Part shown: piece by piece, positions 22,855 through 28,698 of the stretch
Layout: every line of letters starts with the position of its first letter
How positions within the stretch are numbered: position 1 is the first letter of the stretch
Origin: DTKY01 sp037440765
Lineage (GTDB): Bacteria; Acidobacteriota; Terriglobia; Bryobacterales; Bryobacteraceae
Assembly (NCBI GenBank): GCA_037440765.1
Contig: JBBITL010000055.1
Span: forward strand, 1-28,698
DNA: 28,698 nt
Direction of reading: 5' to 3'
Notes under the pieces: model-generated
Told to the model about the DNA's origin: nothing
What the model saw: only the letters and a program-made list of their open reading frames with translations
The model's database searches: none
Program-made: the position numbers and the translations under genes

Positions 22855-24708
22855 TCAATTCTCTGTCGAATGGAGCCCGCCGGCGCCGGCCCGAAACTCA
22901 ACGGTGGTCCGCTCCGGGTCGCCCGGAAGCGTCCGTTCGCAGTTCCAGACGCAAGCGCCGCAGTGGACGCACTTCTCCCGGTCGAACTGCGGCGCGCCAC
23001 CGGCGACGGCCCTGATCGCCTCTCCCGAGCAGACTTCCACGCAGATGCGGGTCCCGCAGGCCTCGCACAGGCTCGGATACAGGAAAGCCACGTGGTCCGC
23101 ATACCCAGCCGGCGCCTGCACCTTGCCCCCAACCAGCAATGCATCCTGATGAGAAATAAGCAACTTGCCGTCAAATTCGATGGCCGGCCACCCGGCGCGC
23201 TCCATCAGCGCAGCATGCGCCGAAGTGCCCCGGCTCAGGCACTCCTGCCGTATGCGCTCGACCTCCTCAGCCGACATCCGATTCTTGTAGTATTCAGCAA
23301 GGGATGGCGTATGCTCCTGAGGTGAGAGGACCTTACCTGGCATCGTCAGCCTGCCTCGGGTTAAGCCCGCCATGGCCATGCCCACCAGACCCGGAACAAG
23401 CCCGGCGTGGAAACCGACCCGCGCCCGTTCGGCGACCCGGCCCTCCTGTTCCACCCAGCTCGCCCGCCGCCGGGAGACGTAGGTCTTCTCCAGGTTATGC
23501 CTGGTGAACGGCTCACCGGCGCGGGCCAGTTCGAGCACCGCCTCGGCCAGTTGGGCGCCCGTAGCCCAGGCCTCATCCACGCCCGAGCCGGTCAGCACGT
23601 TGGTGCTCCCCGAGCCCTCCCCGATCCGCGCGCAGCCGTCGGCCGCCAGGTGCGGCTCGCCAACCCTGCCCGACTCCATCAGGGACTTCGCGCCCCAACT
23701 TCGCAACGTGCCGCCTCTGAGCAGCGGCCACAGGTACGGATGCTGAATATAGTGCTGCAAGTAGCGATAGGTGGTCCGCACCGGGCTGTCCAACCACGAC
23801 GGCACGAAGATCCCCACCGAGACCACCGGCCCGGGGTGGACGTAGAGAAAACCGAAGATCTCAGGCTCAGGGTAGCCGAAGGTGTGGTAGACGGTGCCGG
23901 GCTCCAGACTCGAGCCCTCGGGAACGTCTATGACCATCTTCGCCCCGACAGCCCAGTCCTTCCGGTGGTGGCCAGGTGGCAACCCGAAGTGTTCGTCGAT
24001 CTGCCGCCCGACCGGGCCGAGCGGCCCATCTCCTACAACAGTGAGAGAAGCGTGAATGTCCATGCCGGGGAGGAAGCCCGCCTCCGGATCCCCGGCCCTG
24101 TCCACGCCCTGGTCCAATAGCCTTACACCCGTCACGCGGCCGTTTTCGATGAGGGCCCCGGCTACCGGCGTGGCGGGCCAGACCTGGACCGCGCCCGCCG
24201 CCATCACCTGCTGGCCCACCCATTGGGTGAACTGCCCCAAGGACAGGATCAATCCGCCCTTCTTGTGCAGGAACTCGGGGATATAAGGAAGCTCGACGGC
24301 ATGGAGCCGGCTGACGGAAGGGGACAATCTGACCAGCCGGTCCAGGAGCCTTAAAGCGGGGGAGCGGCGGCTTGCGCCAGTGGGGTCGAGCAGGTACAGC
24401 ACCTTCTCCTGGCCGATGGCGGCCGCCATGGGGATCTGCGACGGGTCCAGGCCGGGAAAAGTAGTCCGGATGGCGCGGGCCTTGGTGACCACCCCGGAGA
24501 CGCCGAAGCCGATGTCGTCGGCGCGCTCATAACACAGTACCTGGAGGGGCAGCCCCGGGGCGACTTTGCTCTCTATCGCCGGGCTGCCGTCGGGGTTGAT
24601 CAGGCCGTGGGAGAGGGTAGTCAGGAAGCCGCCCATGGCAGGGCCGAAGCCCACGCAGACGACGTCCACATTCATGGCGGGGCGACCTGCGTGAGAGTCG
24701 CCGCTCAT
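22855..24708 (-). CDS. ETF-ubiquinone oxidoreductase homologue with two [4Fe-4S] motifs
   Basis: A 617-residue flavoprotein. The FAD-binding GxGxxxG is Gly20, Gly22 and Gly26 (VGFGPAMGG). The ETF-QO pattern continues with FGVSGVVTKARAI, GGLILSLGQFTQWVGQQ, the FLPGMDIHASLTVVGDG strand and the second FAD-site region RIGEGSGSTNVLTGSGVDEAWATGAQLAEA. ETF-QO passes electrons from ETF to quinone at the membrane. The C-terminus is odd. It has eight Cys (548, 551, 556, 560, 580, 583, 586, 590), enough for two [4Fe-4S] clusters, whereas mitochondrial-type ETF-QO has one cluster. The gene overlaps the dehydrogenase gene by four bases (ATGA). No ETF alpha or beta gene is in the window. Confidence 0.88.
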   Translation of the reverse strand: MSGDSHAGRPAMNVDVVCVGFGPAMGGFLTTLSHGLINPDGSPAIESKVAPGLPLQVLCYERADDIGFGVSGVVTKARAIRTTFPGLDPSQIPMAAAIGQEKVLYLLDPTGASRRSPALRLLDRLVRLSPSVSRLHAVELPYIPEFLHKKGGLILSLGQFTQWVGQQVMAAGAVQVWPATPVAGALIENGRVTGVRLLDQGVDRAGDPEAGFLPGMDIHASLTVVGDGPLGPVGRQIDEHFGLPPGHHRKDWAVGAKMVIDVPEGSSLEPGTVYHTFGYPEPEIFGFLYVHPGPVVSVGIFVPSWLDSPVRTTYRYLQHYIQHPYLWPLLRGGTLRSWGAKSLMESGRVGEPHLAADGCARIGEGSGSTNVLTGSGVDEAWATGAQLAEAVLELARAGEPFTRHNLEKTYVSRRRASWVEQEGRVAERARVGFHAGLVPGLVGMAMAGLTRGRLTMPGKVLSPQEHTPSLAEYYKNRMSAEEVERIRQECLSRGTSAHAALMERAGWPAIEFDGKLLISHQDALLVGGKVQAPAGYADHVAFLYPSLCEACGTRICVEVCSGEAIRAVAGGAPQFDREKCVHCGACVWNCERTLPGDPERTTVEFRAGAGGLHSTEN

Positions 24709-26897
24709 GCCGGGTAGTCCAGCGCCTCGGGGATCATGACTCCGGCCACAGCGTCGGCGGCCCGGTCCTTGGCCAGGTGGGCGCCTGTCAGGCAGCCGTC
24801 GAGCTTAGCGCGGAGCCGCACGAACTGCTCGAGGCCGTCAAACCGCGCGCACGGCCCCTCCTTCGACGGATGGGAGCCGCCGGCGCCCACGACATCAGTG
24901 GTGGCGCTGGCCAGGCCCGGCATGACGCCCTCAAGGGCAACCAGTTCCTCGGCGTCGTAGCAGGAATCGGGGCCCCCGCTCCAGGCCGGATGCGCCCTGT
25001 AGCCGAAGACCAGCTCCGCCAGAATCCTGCCCACTTCGCCGGCGGCTCTGGCCGACTGGACGTGGGCCAGGTCGGTATAGAAGGCGGCCAGCCCTGGCAA
25101 CCCCTCCGCCAGCACCGGGTGGGCCGGGCCCTTCTCCTCCAGCTCCATAACGTCCAGGATCAAATACCTGGCCGCCAGAAGCCAGCAAAGCGCATCGGCC
25201 AGAGGGAAGGTGACCCCGTGCCGGGAGCTGTGGTAGAGCTTCGATCCGCCGGGGTCTGCGGTCTCCTGGAGGTGGTTGAGCGCCCACAACCAAATCTGCA
25301 TGGCCGTCGCCAGGGTGCAGGCCCCTGTGCCGGGCCTCCGGGAGGCAATCTCGCGCATCTCGGTGATCCACATGTGGAACTGCGCCAGGAACAGGTCGTT
25401 GGTCATGGTGACGCTCAACTGGCGCCGCTGCACTGCCTCGGGCCCCTCGTAGGTGGCCTCCAACTGGGCGTCCATCCACTTGTGGCCGAGGAAACCTGGG
25501 CAATCCTCGGTGATGCCGTAGCCGCCCATCAGGCTTACGGCCTCGCGCATCATGTTGGCGCCGTGGCCGGTGTTCCATAGCTTGGCCGCCGGGCACAGGA
25601 CGTTGGCGAGCGAGTCCACCAGCACGAACTGGAGCATGGGGTCCTCGCACACCTCCCCCTGCTGCAATCGATCCAACGCCTCCTTCTGGTACCGGCGAAA
25701 CGCCTTAAGCAGGGCTGTGCCTCGGCCGACCTTCTGTGCCGCAAAGACCTGGTCCTTCTTGCGCTCCAGCGGGTCCAGTTCGTCGAACAGGCGCGCGGCG
25801 GCGAAACCCAGCGAGGCGCTCGCTTCCCCGGCGGCCCAGACGTCGATCAGGCGGTGCAGCACGTCCTGCTTCATCTGTAGCCCCAGGTCGTGCCGGGGCG
25901 TTCCGGGGCTGGCAACGTCCCCGCCGCGGAACCGTCCCCGGTGGTAGCGGATCACCGGCTCCACGGCCGAAAGCAGCTTGGCCGAGGTCATCACTCCGAC
26001 AGTCACCCGCGTGCGTTTGAAGACGGCTTCAATAATTTCCCCGTGGCTGTAGTTGGGGACGATCACGCCGTCCCTCACCTCGTAGCCGCCGATGATGCGG
26101 CTGGCCGGAACGCGGAGGCTGAAGGCCGGGTCGCGGGTGGAGGAAAGCTGATGCACCAGCTTGCGGGCCGGCGTGCCGCGGTCAAAGGTTCCCGGGTCGG
26201 TATCCTCCAGGATGACCATGCAGCTCCCCTTGATGCGGGGGTCGGCCGAGTCGACGGCTGCGGTGACGAACCTGGCAAAGGCCATGTTGGTGATGAAGCG
26301 GCCGCGCTTGTCCACCCGAAGGACGGGCTCCTCGCCTTCCTTCCACTCGGCTATGCGTACTTTCCCGCCCAGCAGGCCGGTCTCGACGCCTACGTAAGGG
26401 AGAGGCTCGGTGAGAGCGAAAGCGCCGCGCCAGATCTCCCGGTCCTCGCCGGGCGCCGGGGGCGAGCAGCGGCGGAAGTATGTGTCACGCTGTTCGGGGG
26501 TGCCGCGCTCGTGTATGGGGGCCAGCGCCAGGCAATTGGCCAGACTGCTGGTGGCCGCTCCTGCGTCCACCCAGGCCAGCTCGAAGGCCACCAGGGCCAA
26601 GGCCATGTTCTTGGGGCCCTCCAGGAACCCGCCCTGCTCCGGGTCCAGGAAGACCGCCGTAATTCCAGCTTCGTCGAAGACCTTGAGCAGGCTGTTCTTC
26701 TCCGCTGTCCACTCGTGGGTGTTCCGGGCCCCCTCGGCCACCAGACGCGCTACCGGCCCCCTGGCCGCGGCCCTGGCCGACTGCACGACCATCTGGAGGT
26801 CGTAGCGGTCCGCAAAGCGCCACATGAGCTGGCGCACATCGTCGCCGGGCAGGGTTCTGATGGTCTCGATGGAAGGGTTAGCCAAACCGGATGACAT
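24705..26897 (-). CDS. Long acyl-CoA dehydrogenase
   Basis: A 730-residue acyl-CoA dehydrogenase. The N-terminal helical domain is followed by the middle beta domain (WRGAFALTEPLPYVGVETGLLGGKV, then FITNMAFARFVTAAVDSADPRIKGSCMVIL). The FAD/catalytic helical domain has LMGGYGITEDCPGFLGHKWMDAQLEATYEGPEAVQ, with Glu484 of the YEGP turn as the likely base. It exceeds the usual 380-600 residues and has a C-terminal extension, as in FadE-like or multi-domain members. The family makes the trans-2-enoyl-CoA product and sends electrons to ETF or a quinone route. It overlaps the ETF-QO-like gene by ATGA. Start ATG 26897 has AGGAGAGGA about nine bases ahead; ATG 26918 lacks one. Confidence 0.88.
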   Translation of the reverse strand: MSSGLANPSIETIRTLPGDDVRQLMWRFADRYDLQMVVQSARAAARGPVARLVAEGARNTHEWTAEKNSLLKVFDEAGITAVFLDPEQGGFLEGPKNMALALVAFELAWVDAGAATSSLANCLALAPIHERGTPEQRDTYFRRCSPPAPGEDREIWRGAFALTEPLPYVGVETGLLGGKVRIAEWKEGEEPVLRVDKRGRFITNMAFARFVTAAVDSADPRIKGSCMVILEDTDPGTFDRGTPARKLVHQLSSTRDPAFSLRVPASRIIGGYEVRDGVIVPNYSHGEIIEAVFKRTRVTVGVMTSAKLLSAVEPVIRYHRGRFRGGDVASPGTPRHDLGLQMKQDVLHRLIDVWAAGEASASLGFAAARLFDELDPLERKKDQVFAAQKVGRGTALLKAFRRYQKEALDRLQQGEVCEDPMLQFVLVDSLANVLCPAAKLWNTGHGANMMREAVSLMGGYGITEDCPGFLGHKWMDAQLEATYEGPEAVQRRQLSVTMTNDLFLAQFHMWITEMREIASRRPGTGACTLATAMQIWLWALNHLQETADPGGSKLYHSSRHGVTFPLADALCWLLAARYLILDVMELEEKGPAHPVLAEGLPGLAAFYTDLAHVQSARAAGEVGRILAELVFGYRAHPAWSGGPDSCYDAEELVALEGVMPGLASATTDVVGAGGSHPSKEGPCARFDGLEQFVRLRAKLDGCLTGAHLAKDRAADAVAGVMIPEALDYPA

Positions 26898-26976
26898 CCT
26901 GAAAAATCCTCTCCTCATGGTAACTTAGCGGCCCGGGGCTCTGTTTGGGCGGCGGCGGGCGGCCGATATGTGGCCT

Positions 26977-26981
26977 GGAGG
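26977..26981 (+). promoter_or_regulatory. Ribosome binding site supporting a TTG start for the epimerase
   Basis: GGAGG lies seven bases before TTG 26989, ideal spacing. The upstream in-frame ATG (26968) would add seven residues before the Rossmann fold and has no comparable site. Confidence 0.6.
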
Positions 26982-26988
26982 TGCATGC

Positions 26989-28038
26989 TTGAGTCACGCC
27001 CTGATTACCGGAGGAGCCGGCTTCGTCGGGAGCCATCTTGTCGACAGACTCCTGTCGGAAGGCTGGAAGGTGACGGTCCTGGACAGCTACGACCCGTCCT
27101 ACCCCCGCGCCGCCAAGGAGGCCAACCTGGCCGGGTGCCGGGCAAGGGGCTGGTTCCGGCTGGTCGAGGCGGACGTCCGGGACATGGCCTCCCTCCAATC
27201 GCTTCTGGAGGGCGGCTACGACGTGATCGTGCACCTGGCGGCTCGCGTCGGGGCAGGCGCGTCCCTGGCCGATCCGTGCGGGTTTCAGCAGACCAACGTT
27301 GGCGGCACCCAGAACCTGCTTGAATGCGCCAGGATCTGGGGCGTCCGGCAGTTCGTGTACGCGTCCTCGGCGAGCGTCTACGGACTGAATCCGCGACTGC
27401 CGTGGCGGGAGGACGACGCGGGACTGATGCCGGCGAGCCCGCTCGCCGGCACCAAGGCGAGCGGCGAGGTGATGGGCCGCATCTACAGCCACCTGTACGG
27501 CATCCGCTTCCTGGCCCTGCGGCTGTTCACGGTCTATGGGCCGAGACAGCGGCCGGATCAGACCATTCACCGCGCCGCACGGGCCATGCTGGAGGGACGC
27601 ACGATCCAGGTCCACGGCGACGGCGGAGCGCCAAGGGACTACACGTTCGTCAGCGACGCCGTCGACGGAATCCGCACCGCCATGGACTACGGCGACCTGG
27701 CTCACGAGGTCATCAACCTGGGCAGCGGGCGCGCAGCCAGCCTGTGCGACGCCATACGTGCGCTGGAGGGGGCGCTCGGAGCGACCGCGCGCGTCGAGTT
27801 CAGGCCCGCCCAGCCCGGTGACCTTCCGCAGTCTCTGGCCAACATCAATAAGGCGCAGCGGCTGCTTGGCTACCACCCCCGCACGACCCTGGAGGAGGGA
27901 CTGCACCAGTTCGCCACGTGGCTCACCGGCTCCTCAACCAGTTCGCTCATCGCGCTGCACCAGGCGCTGGGTGGGGCCGGCATCCCGGCCAGCCCGTTCC
28001 CTGACGCTCGCGGTTCGGTGTCAGGTCTCATGAGGTAG
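26989..28038 (+). CDS. Extended-SDR NAD-dependent epimerase/dehydratase homologue lacking catalytic Tyr
   Basis: A 349-residue extended short-chain dehydrogenase. The cofactor motif GGAGFVG is at residues 8-14, directly after the TTG start. HLAARVGAG, the Ser-rich SSASVYG (126-132), RLFTVYGPRQRPDQ and RDYTFVSDAVDGI all fit UDP-sugar epimerases and dehydratases. The active-site YxxxK is replaced by Leu152-Ala-Gly-Thr-Lys156, so the general acid is missing and ordinary epimerase chemistry is doubtful. The C-terminal SPFPDARGSVSGLMR is encoded by a half-copy of the palindromic repeat seen at 3401-3454. It precedes arsM by 19 bases and is divergent from the dehydrogenase. A role in polysaccharide sugar supply is possible but unproven. 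Confidence 0.85.
   Translation: MSHALITGGAGFVGSHLVDRLLSEGWKVTVLDSYDPSYPRAAKEANLAGCRARGWFRLVEADVRDMASLQSLLEGGYDVIVHLAARVGAGASLADPCGFQQTNVGGTQNLLECARIWGVRQFVYASSASVYGLNPRLPWREDDAGLMPASPLAGTKASGEVMGRIYSHLYGIRFLALRLFTVYGPRQRPDQTIHRAARAMLEGRTIQVHGDGGAPRDYTFVSDAVDGIRTAMDYGDLAHEVINLGSGRAASLCDAIRALEGALGATARVEFRPAQPGDLPQSLANINKAQRLLGYHPRTTLEEGLHQFATWLTGSSTSSLIALHQALGGAGIPASPFPDARGSVSGLMR
27996..28016 (+). repeat. Half-copy of the palindromic interspersed repeat within the epimerase 3' end
   Basis: The 21 bases match each arm of the 3401-3454 palindrome at 18 of 21 positions and share its 3' CTCGCGGTTC. The opposite arm is absent. It encodes FPDARGS in the epimerase. Confidence 0.6.
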
Positions 28039-28057
28039 CTGCTGGTAGGATGAAGGC

Positions 28058-28698
28058 GTGAGCGCTCAAGGGATCAAGGATTCTGTCAAGGAGAAATACG
28101 GGCAGGCGGCGCTTCGCGTCACCAGCGGCGGCAGTTGCTGCTGCGGGGACGCGCCGGCCGACGCGCACTGCGCCGACCCCATCACCGGAAACCTCTACGA
28201 CGCCTTGCAGCTCGGACAGCTTCCGGAAACCGCCGTCCTGGCGTCGCTCGGCTGCGGCAACCCGACGGCGCTGGCCGAGCTGAAGCCCGGCGAGGTGGTG
28301 CTCGACCTCGGCTCGGGCGGCGGCATCGATGTGCTGCTCTCGGCGCGGCGGGTGGGCCCCAATGGCAAGGCCTACGGCCTGGACATGACCGACCAGATGC
28401 TGGCGCTGGCCGAGGAGAACAAGCGCAAGGCGGGACTGGCAAACGTCGAGTTCCTGAAGGGGGAGATCGAGAACATCCCGCTGCCGGACAGCACGGTGGA
28501 CGTCATCATCTCCAACTGCGTCATCAACCTCTCGGCCGACAAGGACCGAGTACTGAAGGAAGCCTTCCGGGTTCTGAGGCCCGGCGGCCGCCTGGCCGTT
28601 TCCGACGTAGTGACCCGCGGAGAGATTCCGCCCGAAATACGCCAGAGCGTTCTGCTCTGGGCGGGCTGTGTCGCCGGCGCGCTGGATGTGGGCGAGTA
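28058..28698 (+). CDS. arsM: Arsenite S-adenosylmethionine methyltransferase, partial
   Basis: The gene runs off the right edge; 213 codons are visible. It starts at GTG 28058, with AGGA seven bases ahead (28047-28050). VKEKYGQAA and SCCCGD are followed by LGCGNP, the SAM-binding DLGSGGGIDVLLSA, SNCVINLS and WAGCVAGAL. Cys66, Cys154 and Cys204 occupy the three conserved arsenic-binding positions of ArsM. The enzyme methylates arsenite, giving mono-, di- and trimethylated arsenicals. No ArsR or other ars gene is visible in the window, though one may follow. The 19-base gap after the epimerase suggests cotranscription. Confidence 0.92.
   Translation, partial: MSAQGIKDSVKEKYGQAALRVTSGGSCCCGDAPADAHCADPITGNLYDALQLGQLPETAVLASLGCGNPTALAELKPGEVVLDLGSGGGIDVLLSARRVGPNGKAYGLDMTDQMLALAEENKRKAGLANVEFLKGEIENIPLPDSTVDVIISNCVINLSADKDRVLKEAFRVLRPGGRLAVSDVVTRGEIPPEIRQSVLLWAGCVAGALDVGE

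Overview
The window reads as part of a draft (N-containing) genome scaffold from a GC-rich acidobacterium of the Bryobacterales/Solibacter group. Three family signatures support this: a secreted Ig-repeat protein ending in the Solibacter-type C-terminal domain (TIGR03437-like), an Acidobacteria-type VWFA-related protein (TIGR03436-like), and an Oar-like TonB-receptor-type outer-membrane barrel beside a DUF5916/CBM9 barrel protein. The assignment is by recognition of protein families, not by a search.

Layout. 1-400: a truncated IS3/rve-type transposase relic lies against the 3' side of an initiator tRNA gene (minus strand). 390-1004: orotate-type phosphoribosyltransferase (plus). 1015-3350 (minus): BlaI-type repressor, M56 (BlaR1-like) metallopeptidase with a TonB_C tail, and a VOC protein, transcribed from a promoter whose -10 and start codon lie in a perfect palindrome. 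3401-3454: a palindromic interspersed repeat. 3464-9597 (minus): a probable four-gene run of secreted Ig-repeat protein, periplasmic TPR protein, MacB-like permease and TolC-like channel, with no ATPase or membrane-fusion protein in sight. 9732-13492 (plus): DinG/XPD-type Fe-S helicase, QueD and a Tat-exported aldo/keto reductase.

13552-19867 (minus): CBM9-DUF5916 outer-membrane protein; an Oar-like barrel gene broken by a 97-N gap; and a VWFA-related protein whose start overlaps the barrel stop. The gap is flanked by a 54-bp direct duplication. Collapsing the 163-bp offset restores one 954-residue reading frame, so the break is an assembly artefact. 20039-21157 (plus): GT4 glycosyltransferase, overlapping tail-to-tail with a secreted AlgH/YqgE-like protein that follows a radical SAM protein (minus). 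22855-26897 (minus): a four-base-overlapping pair of a long acyl-CoA dehydrogenase and an ETF-ubiquinone-oxidoreductase homologue carrying eight Cys for two [4Fe-4S] clusters. 26989-end (plus): SDR-type sugar epimerase homologue lacking the catalytic Tyr, then the start of an arsenite methyltransferase gene that runs off the window.

Themes. Several genes (blaI, the Ig protein, the barrel, and the tRNA) have candidate promoters that place the start within a few bases of the first codon or mature 5' end, suggesting leaderless transcripts. No CRISPR array, complete mobile element, prophage or recognisable defence island is present. The most unusual items are the two-cluster ETF-QO/dehydrogenase pair, the plugless barrel coupled to a VWFA protein with a degenerate MIDAS, the palindrome-embedded blaI start, and a repeat half-copy that encodes the epimerase C-terminus.
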